The notes: generated by a model not told the origin, from the letters alone. Counted from the stretch's first letter, positions 8,229 to 18,986 are shown. The stretch is 64,000 nt of DNA from Streptococcus sp. Marseille-Q0941 (GCF_943736975.1 NZ_CALSFO010000002.1:62001-126000); one strand, 5' to 3'. Program-made: numbers and translations.

Positions 8229-10634
8229 ATGTTAGTATCATACAAATGGTTAAAAGAATTGGTGGACATTGATGTGTCATCACAAGAGTTGGCTGAAAAA
8301 ATGTCAACCACAGGGATCGAAGTAGAAGGTGTGGAATCACCTGCTGCTGGCCTCTCAAAAATTGTCGTCGGTGAGGTCTTGTCTTGCGAAGATGTACCCG
8401 AAACTCACCTCCATGTTTGTCAGGTTAACGTTGGCGAAGAAGAAGCCCGTCAAATCGTCTGTGGAGCACCAAATGTGCGTGCAGGCATCAAGGTTATGGT
8501 GGCTCTTCCAGGTGCTCGCATTGCGGACAACTACAAGATTAAAAAAGGGAAAATCCGTGGCTTAGAGTCACTCGGAATGATCTGTTCACTTGGTGAGTTG
8601 GGTATTTCTGACTCTGTTGTACCGAAAGAATTTGCAGATGGCATCCAAATCTTGCCAGATGATGCAGTTCCAGGTGAGGAAGTCTTCTCATATCTAGACT
8701 TGGATGATGAAATCATCGAACTTTCCATCACTCCAAACCGTGCAGATGCTCTATCTATGCGTGGAGTAGCGCACGAAGTTGCAACCATCTATGACAAGTC
8801 AGTTAGCTTTAAAGAGTTTTCTCTTTCAGAAACAGATCAAGCTGCAGCAGATGCTCTTTCTGTCAGCATTGATACAGACAAGGCACCATACTATGCAGCC
8901 CGTATCTTGGACAATGTGACCATCGCACCAAGTCCACAATGGTTGCAAAACCTCCTCATGAACGAAGGCATCCGTCCGATTAACAATGTCGTTGACGTGA
9001 CCAACTATATCCTACTTTACTTTGGTCAACCTATGCATGCTTTCGATTTGGATACTTTTGAAGGAAACGACATTCGTGTGCGTGAAGCGCGTGCTGGTGA
9101 GAAATTGGTGACCTTGGATGGGGAAGAACGTGACTTGGAAGCAACTGACTTAGTCATCACTGTTGCTGACAAACCAGTAGCCCTTGCAGGTGTTATGGGT
9201 GGAGAGGCTACAGAAATCTCTGAAAAATCTAGTCGTGTTGTTCTTGAAGCAGCTGTCTTCAATGGCAAATCAATCCGTAAGACCAGCGGTCGCCTCAACC
9301 TTCGTTCAGAATCATCTTCTCGCTTTGAAAAAGGGATTAATGTGGCAACCGTTAATGAAGCCCTTGATGCGGCAGCGAGTATGATCGCTGAATTGGCTGG
9401 TTCGACTGTGCGGAAGGGTATCGTTTCAGCAGGCCAGCTTGACACTTCTGATGTAGAAGTTTCATCAACTCTTGCAGACGTTAACCGTGTCCTTGGTACG
9501 GAGCTTTCATACGCGGATGTAGAAGATGTCTTTCGTCGTCTTGGATTTGGTCTTTCTGGAAATGCAGATAGCTTTACTGTTAGCGTACCACGTCGCCGTT
9601 GGGATATCACCATCGAAGCAGACCTCTTTGAAGAAATCGCTCGGATTTATGGTTATGACCGCTTGCCAACTAGTCTACCAAAAGACGATGGGACAGCCGG
9701 TGAATTGACTGCGACTCAAAAATTACGTCGTAAAGTTCGCACCATTGCTGAAGGGGCTGGATTGACAGAAATCATCACCTATGCTCTGACAACTCCTGAA
9801 AAAGCAGTGGAGTTTACTGTTCAACCAAGTCATTTGACAGAACTTATGTGGCCAATGACCGTGGATCGTTCAGTCCTCCGTCAAAATATGGTTTCAGGTA
9901 TTTTGGATACCGTTGCCTACAACGTGGCTCGTAAGAACAAAGACTTGGCACTTTACGAAATCGGAAAAGTCTTCGAGCAAACAGGTAATCCTAAAGAAGA
10001 ATTGCCAAATGAAATCAACAGCTTTGCTTTTGCATTGACAGGTTTAGTCGCTGAAAAAGACTTCCAAACAGCAGCCGTTCCGGTTGATTTCTTCTACGCT
10101 AAGGGAATCCTTGAAGCCCTCTTTGCTCGTTTGGGTCTTGAAGTGACTTATACAGCAACGCAAGAGATCAAGAGTCTTCACCCAGGACGCACAGCCTTGA
10201 TCTCACTCGGTGATCAAGTTCTTGGTTTCCTCGGTCAAGTGCACCCTGTTACGGCTAAGGCTTACGATATTCCAGAGACTTATGTAGCTGAGCTTAACCT
10301 TTCAGCTATTGAAGCGGCCCTTCAACCAGCTGCTCCATTTGTGGAAATTACCAAGTTCCCAGCGGTGAGCCGTGATATTGCCCTTCTCCTCAAAGCAGAA
10401 GTCACTCACCAAGATGTGGTTGATGCCATCAAAGCTGCGGGTGTGAAACGCTTGACAGACATCAAACTCTTTGACGTCTTCTCAGGTGAAAAACTGGGTG
10501 TCGGAATGAAGTCTATGGCCTATAGCCTGACCTTCCAAAATCCAGAAGATAGCTTGACAGACGAAGAAGTCGCACGCTACATGGAAAAAATCCAAGCTTC
10601 TCTCGAAGAAAAAGTCAATGCTGAAGTGCGTTAA
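8229..10634 (+). CDS. pheT: Phenylalanine--tRNA ligase beta subunit
   Basis: The 801-residue partner of PheS. Domains appear in the expected order: an EMAP-like tRNA-binding domain (about residues 40-150), B3/B4 editing region (about 210-385, which hydrolyses mischarged Tyr-tRNA), B5 domain, a catalytic-like core, and the C-terminal anticodon-binding FDX-ACB domain ([16 protein letters not shown]). Length is normal. The start is fixed by the conserved N-terminus [12 protein letters not shown], yet no Shine-Dalgarno sequence precedes it. It ends at a clean terminator, so pheS and pheT share the leader and the terminator. Confidence 0.98.
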   Translation: MLVSYKWLKELVDIDVSSQELAEKMSTTGIEVEGVESPAAGLSKIVVGEVLSCEDVPETHLHVCQVNVGEEEARQIVCGAPNVRAGIKVMVALPGARIADNYKIKKGKIRGLESLGMICSLGELGISDSVVPKEFADGIQILPDDAVPGEEVFSYLDLDDEIIELSITPNRADALSMRGVAHEVATIYDKSVSFKEFSLSETDQAAADALSVSIDTDKAPYYAARILDNVTIAPSPQWLQNLLMNEGIRPINNVVDVTNYILLYFGQPMHAFDLDTFEGNDIRVREARAGEKLVTLDGEERDLEATDLVITVADKPVALAGVMGGEATEISEKSSRVVLEAAVFNGKSIRKTSGRLNLRSESSSRFEKGINVATVNEALDAAASMIAELAGSTVRKGIVSAGQLDTSDVEVSSTLADVNRVLGTELSYADVEDVFRRLGFGLSGNADSFTVSVPRRRWDITIEADLFEEIARIYGYDRLPTSLPKDDGTAGELTATQKLRRKVRTIAEGAGLTEIITYALTTPEKAVEFTVQPSHLTELMWPMTVDRSVLRQNMVSGILDTVAYNVARKNKDLALYEIGKVFEQTGNPKEELPNEINSFAFALTGLVAEKDFQTAAVPVDFFYAKGILEALFARLGLEVTYTATQEIKSLHPGRTALISLGDQVLGFLGQVHPVTAKAYDIPETYVAELNLSAIEAALQPAAPFVEITKFPAVSRDIALLLKAEVTHQDVVDAIKAAGVKRLTDIKLFDVFSGEKLGVGMKSMAYSLTFQNPEDSLTDEEVARYMEKIQASLEEKVNAEVR

Positions 10635-10640
10635 CAGTCT

Positions 10641-10669
10641 AAAATCCATCCCTAGGGGTGGATTTTTTT
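10641..10669 (+). terminator. Terminator after pheT
   Basis: AAATCCATCCC pairs with GGGGTGGATTT across a TA loop, followed by a T-run. Confidence 0.9.
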
Positions 10670-10775
10670 ATCTTTGTAAATGCCTAATATTGGAAAGAAA
10701 AATAAGGTTGAATCTTATTCGTTTTGATATTAAAAATTTCTAGTAAATTCTATTAATAAAAATGTACATAAATCC

Positions 10776-10803
10776 TTGTAATGGCTAAAAAAAGGAGTAT
10801 AAT
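10776..10803 (+). promoter_or_regulatory. Promoter of the NatAB-like ABC operon
   Basis: TTGTAA and TATAAT are 16 bp apart. The start codon follows 27 nt after the -10, with a strong AGGAGGTGG ribosome binding site. Confidence 0.65.
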
Positions 10804-10830
10804 GAGGGTAAGATTAGTAGGAGGTGGAAT

Positions 10831-11724
10831 ATGTTAGAAGTCCGCAATCTTGAAAAAAGTTTTGGGCCTAAGCAAGTTCTGTTTGGTGTAGATTTCCAAG
10901 CACGACCAGGGCGTATTTTAGGTCTAGTTGGGAAAAATGGGGCTGGAAAGACCACTATTTTCCACAGTATATTGAAATTTTTAGAGTATCAGGGAGACAT
11001 TCTGTTTGATGGCCAGGAAATTCGTCAGGAAACCTATGCTCGGATTGGTTATCTGCCTGAGGAACGCAGTCTCATGCCCAAGTTGACAGTCCTTGAACAA
11101 GTTCGTTACTTGGCTACTCTAAAGGGCATGGATGCTAAGGAGGTCAAAGAAAAACTCCCTCAATGGATGGAAAAACTGGAAGTAAAGGGAAAATTGACAG
11201 ACAAGATTAAGAGTCTCTCAAAAGGGAATCAACAGAAGATTCAGCTGATCATTACTTTAATGCATGAACCTGATTTGATTATCCTAGATGAACCCTTTAG
11301 TGGCTTAGACCCAGTTAATACTGAACTGCTCAAGCAGGTTATCCTCAAAGAAAAAGAACGTGGTGCAACCATTATCTTTTCAGACCACGTCATGACTAAT
11401 GTCGAAGAGCTATGTGATGATATCCTTATGATTCGTGATGGGCGTGTCGTCTTGCATGGACCTGTCCAAGATGTTCGAAATCAATATGGTAAAACGCGAC
11501 TCTTTGTTGCAAGCGAAAAGTGCCAGGAAGAGTTGGAAAAACTTCCTCATGTCACGCATGTTAGCTTGACCAAACAGGGAACTTGGAAACTTATCTTAGA
11601 CGACGAAGAATCTGGTCAGGAGCTCTTTGCTATCTTGACTCAAGGACACTATATTGCGACCTTTGACCAGCAAGCTCCGACAATTGATGAAATCTTTAAA
11701 CTAGAATCAGGGGTGGAAGTATGA
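10831..11724 (+). CDS. ABC transporter ATP-binding protein (NatA-like)
   Basis: A 297-residue ATPase. It carries Walker A (GKNGAGKTT, residues 34-42), an ABC signature of the form LSKGNQQK, Walker B LIILDEPFSGLDP and a switch histidine in FSDHV. The LSKGNQQK form and the roughly 80-residue C-terminal extension are typical of the NatA/YhaQ class of ABC-2 exporters. It overlaps the following permease gene by 4 bp, so the pair form one transporter. In relatives such pairs export sodium, antibiotics or peptides; the cargo here is unknown. It is promoter-proximal in a two-gene operon. Confidence 0.88.
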   Translation: MLEVRNLEKSFGPKQVLFGVDFQARPGRILGLVGKNGAGKTTIFHSILKFLEYQGDILFDGQEIRQETYARIGYLPEERSLMPKLTVLEQVRYLATLKGMDAKEVKEKLPQWMEKLEVKGKLTDKIKSLSKGNQQKIQLIITLMHEPDLIILDEPFSGLDPVNTELLKQVILKEKERGATIIFSDHVMTNVEELCDDILMIRDGRVVLHGPVQDVRNQYGKTRLFVASEKCQEELEKLPHVTHVSLTKQGTWKLILDDEESGQELFAILTQGHYIATFDQQAPTIDEIFKLESGVEV

Positions 11725-12920
11725 GAAATATGTTGGTTGTAATCAAAGAAACTTATCTACGTCATGTCAAATCCTGGAGTTTCTTCTTTATGGTAATCTC
11801 ACCCTTTCTCTTTATCGGCTTGTCTGGCGGAATTGGCTATCTCCAAGGTTCCTCTCTGGCTCAGAATAATAAGGTGGCAGTAGTTAGTTCGGTGCCTGCT
11901 GTCACAGAGGGTCTTAAATCGACCAATGGCATTAATTTTGACTACAAGGATGAAGCAAGTGCCCAAGAAGCTGTCAAAGATGAAAAAATAAAGGGCTATC
12001 TAACGATTGACCAAGATGGTAGTGTCCTCAAGGCAGTTTATCACGGTGAAACTTCCCTTGAAAGTGGTATTAAGTTAGCCGTGACAACTAAGTTGAATGA
12101 GCTCCAATACCAACTCAATCGTTCGGAGGCGCATTTATCCCAGGAACAGGAACAACGTCTGGCACAAACTGTTCAATTTACAGAGCAAATTGATGAAGCC
12201 AAAGAAAGCAAAAAGATGGTCCAAACCTTTGCGGCGGCTGGACTGGGCTTCTTCCTCTACATGATTTTGATTACTTATGCCAGTGTCACTGCTCAAGAAG
12301 TGGCTAGTGAAAAAGGTACTAAAATCATGGAAGTGGTCTTCTCAAGCATTCGTGCTAGTCACTATTTTTACGCTCGTATGATTGCCTTACTTCTTGTCAT
12401 TTTGACTCATATTGGTATTTATATTGTAGGCGGACTGGGAGCAATCTTATTCTTTAAAGATATGCCTATCTTGGCTAATTCAGGTATTCTAAGTCATTTG
12501 GGAGAAGCTTTTTCGGTCAATACCTTGTTGTTTGTATTGGTTAGTCTTTTCATGTATGTGGTCTTGGCAGCCTTCTTAGGTTCTATGGTTTCTCGACCTG
12601 AAGACTCTGGTAAGGCCTTGTCCCCTTTGATGCTTTTGATAATAGCTGGTTTTGTTGGCGTTACTGCCCTAGGCGCTGCAGGAGACAATTTGATTTTGAA
12701 AATTGGGTCTTATATCCCATTCATCTCAACCTTCTTTATGCCTTTCAGAGCTATTAATGGTTATGCAAGTAGTTTAGAAGCATGGATTTCGCTTGCAATA
12801 ACAGTTGTATTCGCCGTAACGGCAACAGCCTTTATCGGACGCATGTATGCAAGCCTAGTTCTCCAAACAGATGATCTAGGTGTCTGGAAAACCTTTAAAC
12901 GAGCTTTAAGCTATAAATAA
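11721..12920 (+). CDS. ABC-2 permease (NatB-like)
   Basis: A 399-residue membrane subunit matching the preceding ATPase. One N-terminal helix (about residues 20-40) is followed by a large extracellular region (about 45-170), and then five or so helices to residue 385, an arrangement typical of NatB/YhaP-type ABC-2 permeases. The motif ASEKGTKIMEVVFSSI after the first core helix is characteristic of the family. The start overlaps the ATPase stop. The cargo is not predictable. A weak terminator follows. Confidence 0.87.
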   Translation: MRNMLVVIKETYLRHVKSWSFFFMVISPFLFIGLSGGIGYLQGSSLAQNNKVAVVSSVPAVTEGLKSTNGINFDYKDEASAQEAVKDEKIKGYLTIDQDGSVLKAVYHGETSLESGIKLAVTTKLNELQYQLNRSEAHLSQEQEQRLAQTVQFTEQIDEAKESKKMVQTFAAAGLGFFLYMILITYASVTAQEVASEKGTKIMEVVFSSIRASHYFYARMIALLLVILTHIGIYIVGGLGAILFFKDMPILANSGILSHLGEAFSVNTLLFVLVSLFMYVVLAAFLGSMVSRPEDSGKALSPLMLLIIAGFVGVTALGAAGDNLILKIGSYIPFISTFFMPFRAINGYASSLEAWISLAITVVFAVTATAFIGRMYASLVLQTDDLGVWKTFKRALSYK

Positions 12921-12926
12921 AGTAGC

Positions 12927-12960
12927 AGACCTGTGAGTGTATCTCCCAGGTCTTTCAATT
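12927..12960 (+). terminator. Probable terminator after NatB-like gene
   Basis: AGACCTG (12927-12933) pairs with CAGGTCT (12947-12953), followed by TTCAATT. The T-run is short, so efficiency may be moderate. Confidence 0.55.
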
Positions 12961-12995
12961 AGCTGAAATATTTCACATTAATTTCTTCTAAACCT

Positions 12996-13024
12996 TTGAC
13001 TAATAAAGAAAATTATCGTACAAT
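12996..13024 (+). promoter_or_regulatory. rpoE promoter
   Basis: TTGACT and TACAAT lie 17 bp apart. The expected start is near 13031. Confidence 0.78.
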
Positions 13025-13046
13025 AAAGAGTACATGATAAAATGAG

Positions 13047-13068
13047 ACCAGAGTTTGTTTGCTCTGGT
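13047..13068 (+). promoter_or_regulatory. 5' UTR hairpin of rpoE
   Basis: ACCAGAG and CTCTGGT form a perfect 7-bp stem with an 8-nt loop in the rpoE leader, about 28 nt before the start codon. No T-run follows, so it is not a terminator. It may stabilise the mRNA or bind a regulator; that is inference. Confidence 0.5.
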
Positions 13069-13096
13069 AATAGTAGTAAAATTGAGGAGAAACGCT

Positions 13097-13672
13097 TTGG
13101 AATTAGAAGTATTTGCTGGGCAAGAAAAAAGTGAACTATCTATGATTGAGGTGGCTCGTGCCATCTTAGAACTTCGTGGTCGTGATCACGAAATGCATTT
13201 TAGCGATTTAGTCAATGAAATCCAAAACTATCTTGGTACCTCTAATAGCGATATTCGTGAAGCCCTACCTTTGTTCTATACAGAGTTGAACTTTGATGGT
13301 AGCTTTATCTCTCTTGGAGATAACAAATGGGGCCTTCGTTCATGGTATGGAGTAGATGAAATTGACGAAGAAATCATTGCACTTGAAGAAAGTGACGATG
13401 AAGAAGTAGCACCTAAGGCTAAGAAAAAACGAGTTAATGCCTTTATGGATGGAGATACGGATGCCATTGATTACGGTGCAGATGATCCAGAGGATGAAGA
13501 CGCCTACGAAGAAGATCCAGCTCTTTCTTATGATGATGAAAATCCAGACGATGAGAAGAACGAAGTAGAAGCCTACGACGCTGAAATCAACGAAATCGCA
13601 CCTGACGATCTTGGGGAAGATGTCGATCTCGTTGAAGAAGACGACGAAGATTCTGAGGAAGAAGAAGAATAA
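13097..13672 (+). CDS. rpoE: RNA polymerase delta subunit RpoE
   Basis: The 191-residue delta factor of Gram-positive RNA polymerase, which speeds core recycling and affects initiating-nucleotide sensing. Residues 1-90 form the winged-helix HARE domain ([21 protein letters not shown]). From about residue 95 there is a short Lys-rich patch (KAKKKR), and then an intrinsically disordered tail made almost only of Asp and Glu. I chose a TTG start at 13097 because GAGGAG lies 7 nt upstream and the N-terminus (M)[13 protein letters not shown] is conserved; the open frame to 13055 would run through the leader hairpin. It is transcribed alone and followed by a strong terminator. Confidence 0.95.
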   Translation: MELEVFAGQEKSELSMIEVARAILELRGRDHEMHFSDLVNEIQNYLGTSNSDIREALPLFYTELNFDGSFISLGDNKWGLRSWYGVDEIDEEIIALEESDDEEVAPKAKKKRVNAFMDGDTDAIDYGADDPEDEDAYEEDPALSYDDENPDDEKNEVEAYDAEINEIAPDDLGEDVDLVEEDDEDSEEEEE

Positions 13673-13676
13673 TACC

Positions 13677-13707
13677 AAACAACAAGGGAATTCCCTTGTT
13701 GTTTTTC
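13677..13707 (+). terminator. Terminator after rpoE
   Basis: AACAAGGGAATTCCCTTGTT is a perfect 20-bp palindrome, followed by GTTTTTC. Confidence 0.88.
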
Positions 13708-13747
13708 TTTTCTGCAGTAGAACTATAAATCTAGCAAAGAATGACAT

Positions 13748-13776
13748 TTGACAAATGAGCCAAATTGAGGTAAGAT
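13748..13776 (+). promoter_or_regulatory. pyrG promoter
   Basis: TTGACA and TAAGAT are exactly 17 bp apart. Seven bases after the -10 the sequence is GGGC (13784-13787), the likely transcription start. Confidence 0.85.
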
Positions 13777-13783
13777 ATTGTTC

Positions 13784-13840
13784 GGGCACCTCTTTTTGAG
13801 GTCGGAGCTTCCTAGTTTTTAGGGAGCTATTTTTGTTTTT
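13784..13840 (+). promoter_or_regulatory. pyrG leader: CTP-responsive attenuator
   Basis: The transcript would begin GGGC and contains a terminator at 13806-13834: AGCTTCCTA pairs fully with TAGGGAGCT (one G-T pair), followed by ATTTTTG. In Bacillus subtilis, low CTP causes the polymerase to stall before C4 and add extra G residues; the poly-G then pairs with the pyrimidine-rich 5' arm of the terminator and permits read-through. All parts are here: GGGC start, a CTTCCT tract in the terminator arm and a downstream pyrG. A small hairpin, ACCTC with GAGGT (13788-13802), lies between. The mechanism is inferred by analogy. Confidence 0.8.
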
Positions 13841-13930
13841 CCAGGAAAATTATCATACTGGATTGTAGTTGTCGATGAAGGTCTTGTTTTCTTAGTCCCC
13901 CTCTAGTGAACAAGATCTTGAGCATTTTAG

Positions 13931-15550
<1,620 letters not shown>

Positions 15551-15556
15551 TAGAAT

Positions 15557-15590
15557 AAACCTTTGAGAGTGATCTCAGAGGTTTTTATTT
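15557..15590 (+). terminator. Terminator after pyrG
   Basis: AAACCTTTGAGA pairs with TCTCAGAGGTTT around GTGA, followed by a T-run. Confidence 0.9.
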
Positions 15591-15631
15591 GTTTTCAGTA
15601 TTATGAAAATCTGGAAAATAAGCTCTGAATT

Positions 15632-15640
15632 TGGTAAGAT
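15632..15640 (+). promoter_or_regulatory. Extended -10 placed for a leaderless mRNA
   Basis: TGGTAAGAT is an extended -10. Only 6 nt separate it from the ATG at 15647, so transcription should start at or next to the A of the start codon. Confidence 0.6.
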
Positions 15641-15646
15641 AAGATT

Positions 15647-16600
15647 ATGGATTTTGAAAAAATTGAACAAGCATATACCTATTTACTAGAAAATGTCCAA
15701 ATCATTCAAAATGATTTGACGACAAATTTTTACGATGCCTTAATTGAGCAAAATGGAATCTATCTGGATGGTCAGACGAATCTGGAAGATGTCAAGAAAA
15801 ACAATCAAGCTTTAAAACGATTGGCTCTTCGAAAAGAAGAGTGGTTACGAACCTACCAATTCTTATTAATGAAGGCAGCGCAAACGGAACCTCTTCAGGC
15901 CAACCACCAGTTTACACCAGATGCGATTGGTCACTTGATGATTTTTTTGATGGAGCAACTGTGGCCTGCTAAAGATCTAAGTCTACTAGAATTGGGCTCT
16001 GGGATGGGAATTCTGGGTGCTAGCTTTTTAACGTCCATGAACAAAAAGGTAGATTACCTAGGGATTGAGATAGACGACCTCTTGATTGATCTGGCGGCGA
16101 GTATGGCTGAAGTTATGGATCTTCAAATGGGCTTTGTCCAAGGAGATGCAGTACGTCCACAAGTATTAAAAGAAAGTGACATCATTGTGAGCGACCTGCC
16201 TGTCGGTTACTATCCAGATGATCAGACAGCCTCACGTTATCAAGTAGCGGCTAAGAATGAACATACTTATGCTCATCATTTGTTAATGGAACAATCACTC
16301 AAGTATCTCAGAACAGGAGGCTATGCGATTTTTCTAGCTCCTAGCAATCTCTTGACGAGTCCTCAGAGTGATCTCTTGAAATCCTGGTTAACTGACCAGG
16401 CTCAATTAGTAGCTATCATAGCTTTACCAGAGGACCTCTTTGCCCAAGGAGCCCAGTCTAAAACCATTTTTGTCCTACAAAAGAAGACAGGAGAAGGAGT
16501 TGAACCATTTGTTTATCCACTTACCAGTCTTCGTGATCCTGAAATTTTGTTGGAATTTAAGGAAAATTTTCAAAATTGGTGTCAAGAACATGAAATCTAG
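15647..16600 (+). CDS. Class I SAM-dependent methyltransferase (YtxK-like)
   Basis: A 317-residue protein resembling N6-adenine DNA methylases but without restriction partners. Residues 1-95 are helical; the SAM-binding motif I is LELGSGMGILG (about 114-124), and the catalytic-type motif DLPVGYYP (183-190) stands where DNA adenine methylases have NPPY. It lies just upstream of ackA, as its relatives do in other streptococci and in Bacillus (ytxK-ackA). The substrate is unknown. No ribosome binding site precedes the ATG, and a -10 box sits 6 nt ahead, so it is probably translated from a leaderless transcript. Confidence 0.82.
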   Translation: MDFEKIEQAYTYLLENVQIIQNDLTTNFYDALIEQNGIYLDGQTNLEDVKKNNQALKRLALRKEEWLRTYQFLLMKAAQTEPLQANHQFTPDAIGHLMIFLMEQLWPAKDLSLLELGSGMGILGASFLTSMNKKVDYLGIEIDDLLIDLAASMAEVMDLQMGFVQGDAVRPQVLKESDIIVSDLPVGYYPDDQTASRYQVAAKNEHTYAHHLLMEQSLKYLRTGGYAIFLAPSNLLTSPQSDLLKSWLTDQAQLVAIIALPEDLFAQGAQSKTIFVLQKKTGEGVEPFVYPLTSLRDPEILLEFKENFQNWCQEHEI

Positions 16601-16609
16601 TCTAAATTT

Positions 16610-16618
16610 TGATATAAT
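16610..16618 (+). promoter_or_regulatory. ackA promoter, extended -10
   Basis: TGATATAAT is an extended -10. The expected start is near 16625. Confidence 0.65.
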
Positions 16619-16620
16619 AG

Positions 16621-16635
16621 TTGAAAACGCTTAAA
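16621..16635 (+). promoter_or_regulatory. Candidate cre (CcpA site) at the ackA start point
   Basis: TTGAAAACGCTTAAA fits the catabolite-responsive element pattern with one mismatch. It overlaps the predicted transcription start of ackA, a position more usual for repression or a roadblock than for activation. CcpA binding is inferred. Confidence 0.45.
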
Positions 16636-16649
16636 AAAGGGGAAACATT

Positions 16650-17840
16650 ATGACAAAAACCATTGCAATTAACGCTGGAAGCTCAAGTTTGAAATGGCAA
16701 CTTTACCAAATGCCAGAAGAAAAAGTACTTGCAAAAGGTTTGATTGAACGCATTGGATTGAAAGATTCTATTTCTACAGTTAAGTTTGATGGTCGTTCAG
16801 AACAGCAAGTTCTTGACATTGAAAACCACACTTTGGCTGTAAAAATCTTGCTTGATGACTTGATCCGTTTTGATATTATCAAAGCTTATGATGAAATTAC
16901 TGGTGTTGGACACCGTGTTGTTGCAGGTGGAGAATACTTCAAAGAGTCTACAGTTGTTGAAGGGGATGTTCTAGAAAAAATCGAAGAATTAGGACTTCTT
17001 GCTCCATTGCACAACCCTGCCAATGCAGCTGGGATTCGTGCATTCAAAGAATTGTTGCCAGATATTACAAGTGTAGCAGTCTTTGATACATCATTCCATA
17101 CAACAATGCCAGAAAAAGCATACCGTTATCCATTGCCAACTAAGTACTATACAGAAAACAAAGTTCGTAAATATGGTGCTCACGGTACAAGTCACCAATA
17201 TGTTGCTCAGGAAGCAGCAAAACTTTTGGGACGTCCACTAGAAGAGTTGAAATTGATCACTTGCCATATCGGTAATGGTGCTTCTATCACAGCTGTTAAG
17301 GGAGGTCAATCAATCGATACTTCTATGGGATTCACTCCACTTGCTGGTGTTATGATGGGAACAAGAACTGGAGATATCGACCCTGCTATCATTCCTTACT
17401 TGATGGAACATACAGAAGACTTCAAGACTCCAGAAGATATTAGTCGTATTCTAAACCGTGAATCTGGTCTTCAAGCCGTTTCTGGAAAATCTAGTGATAT
17501 GCGTGATGTTCAAGCGGCGATGGAAGCAGGCGATCCAGATGCAACATTAGCTCTTGAAATGTACGTTGACCGTATCCAAAAACACATCGGTCAATACTTG
17601 GCAGTCTTGAATGGTGCGGATGCCATCATCTTTACTGCAGGAGTTGGTGAAAATGCAACTCTTGTGCGTGAGAAAGTTATTTCAGGTATCTCTTGGTTTG
17701 GTTGTGATGTAGATCCAGAGAAAAATGTCTTTGGAGTAACTGGAGATATTTCTACAGATGCTGCGACACTTCGTGTACTTGTCATCCCAACTGATGAAGA
17801 ACTTGTCATTGCGCGTGATGTTGAGCGTTTGAAAAAATAA
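16650..17840 (+). CDS. ackA: Acetate kinase
   Basis: The 396-residue enzyme that converts acetyl phosphate and ADP to acetate and ATP in the overflow acetate pathway. Family motifs are clear: [12 protein letters not shown] at residues 7-18, [10 protein letters not shown] with the catalytic arginine, [18 protein letters not shown]-type phosphate loop [10 protein letters not shown], and [13 protein letters not shown]. Length is standard. The ATG follows AAAAAGGGG. It has its own extended -10 promoter and a cre-like site, which suggests carbon catabolite control. A bidirectional terminator separates it from birA. Confidence 0.97.
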   Translation: MTKTIAINAGSSSLKWQLYQMPEEKVLAKGLIERIGLKDSISTVKFDGRSEQQVLDIENHTLAVKILLDDLIRFDIIKAYDEITGVGHRVVAGGEYFKESTVVEGDVLEKIEELGLLAPLHNPANAAGIRAFKELLPDITSVAVFDTSFHTTMPEKAYRYPLPTKYYTENKVRKYGAHGTSHQYVAQEAAKLLGRPLEELKLITCHIGNGASITAVKGGQSIDTSMGFTPLAGVMMGTRTGDIDPAIIPYLMEHTEDFKTPEDISRILNRESGLQAVSGKSSDMRDVQAAMEAGDPDATLALEMYVDRIQKHIGQYLAVLNGADAIIFTAGVGENATLVREKVISGISWFGCDVDPEKNVFGVTGDISTDAATLRVLVIPTDEELVIARDVERLKK

Positions 17841-17850
17841 ATGATAAGAA

Positions 17851-17890
17851 AAACGACCTTCTCGAAAGAGAGGTCGATTTTTTTATTTTT
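17851..17890. terminator. Bidirectional terminator between ackA and birA
   Basis: CGACCTTCTC and GAGAGGTCG pair around a GAAA tetraloop (one bulged T), with A-run and T-run flanks. Confidence 0.88.
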
Positions 17891-17900
17891 CAAAAATAAT

Positions 17901-18836
17901 TCACCATTTAGTGAGTGAAACTTCACCACTATTGAGCCAGATTATTTCACCAGTAGTCAATTCTATCTGTAGTTGGCCCTGATCAGAAATATCGCATGCT
18001 TTTCCTGAGATTGTCTGCTGATCTTTCTTAAAAGAAATTTCTTTTCCTAAAACGATGGAGCGTTTTTTATAGAGATAAAGCAGTTCGTCTACATCTGTTT
18101 CGTAGAAACATTTCCAGATTTCAGCAATCAGTTCGTTTCGAGTGATTGGAATGTTTTGAGAGAATAAACTTCCAGCTTTCCCTTGTAAATTTTTTGGGAA
18201 TGTAGCGATAGAAAAGTTGATACCAACACCAATAATAACATCTGTGACCAGTCCGGTTTCGACAGAAGTGATGGCCTCGGTTAGGATGCCGGCTACTTTT
18301 TTCTGATTTAGGTAAAGATCGTTCACCCACTTGATATCTAAATCAATCAGACAAAGGTTTTTAACAGCCTTATAAATTGCAGCTGCAGTCAAGAGTGTAT
18401 AGGCTGGTAAATCTAGATAAGAGAGATTTGGCTTGAGGTGGAGAGACATGTAAATCCCACCTTGTTCTGGAGAATAGTAGGGGCGCTGAAACCGACCACG
18501 TCCCATCGTTTGGCCTGTTGATAGGTAGAGTGTATCTCCTTTGGCACCAGCTTCCATGGCCTCCTTGGCATCACTCTGGGTTGATTTGGTGATAGGTTTA
18601 AACTGAACTGTGATGGGGCTATTGGCTTCTATTTCTTGAGGTAAGATTAGGTCACCATGAAGAAGTTTGTAGCCACGGTTTTTGATGCTGTCAATTTCTA
18701 AACCTTCTTGTTGGAGGCGCTGGATAGCCTTCCAAACAGAGGTGCGAGAGAGGTTTAATGTCTCAGCAATTTTTTCTCCACTTAAATAATCTGTTTCGTT
18801 AGCTAAGATTTTGTAAACTTCTTGGTAGGATTTCAT
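17901..18836 (-). CDS. birA: Bifunctional biotin ligase/biotin repressor BirA
   Basis: A 311-residue protein that attaches biotin to carboxylases via biotinyl-AMP and may repress biotin transport genes. The N-terminal winged helix-turn-helix (residues 1-60, with LNLSRTSVWKAIQRLQQEG) is present, so it is the regulatory (group II) type. The ligase domain has the biotinyl-AMP loop GRGRFQR (112-118) and the motif WVNDLYLNQKKVAGIL. The C-terminal SH3-like cap follows. I chose the ATG at 18836 because AAAGGG precedes it; seven more upstream codons lack conservation and a ribosome binding site. No biotin genes are nearby. Confidence 0.93.
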   Translation of the reverse strand: MKSYQEVYKILANETDYLSGEKIAETLNLSRTSVWKAIQRLQQEGLEIDSIKNRGYKLLHGDLILPQEIEANSPITVQFKPITKSTQSDAKEAMEAGAKGDTLYLSTGQTMGRGRFQRPYYSPEQGGIYMSLHLKPNLSYLDLPAYTLLTAAAIYKAVKNLCLIDLDIKWVNDLYLNQKKVAGILTEAITSVETGLVTDVIIGVGINFSIATFPKNLQGKAGSLFSQNIPITRNELIAEIWKCFYETDVDELLYLYKKRSIVLGKEISFKKDQQTISGKACDISDQGQLQIELTTGEIIWLNSGEVSLTKW

Positions 18837-18986
18837 ACTAGGCCCTTTCTGCAACATCTAGATTTATTGTACCATATTTTTAAAAAAGGATACGTGCTTA
18901 GAGAGGTATCTTAGTCTACTATAAAAATTTTACCTAGTTTTAGTTAGGATGCCATGGACAAAGTGGTTTTCAAATTATTTGAAAAA

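Noticed and set aside
9026..9613. Open frame of 195 codons on the minus strand
   Set aside because: Wholly antisense to pheT, Ser/Arg-rich composition produced by the codon bias of the real gene.
10676..10775. AT-rich stretch before the NatAB-like operon
   Set aside because: Considered as a second small RNA, but there is no promoter-terminator pair and no convincing stem.
13340..13789. Open frame of 149 codons on the minus strand
   Set aside because: Antisense to the acidic tail of rpoE (GAA/GAT repeats read as TTC/ATC), hence a run of Phe and Ile; it also crosses the rpoE terminator.
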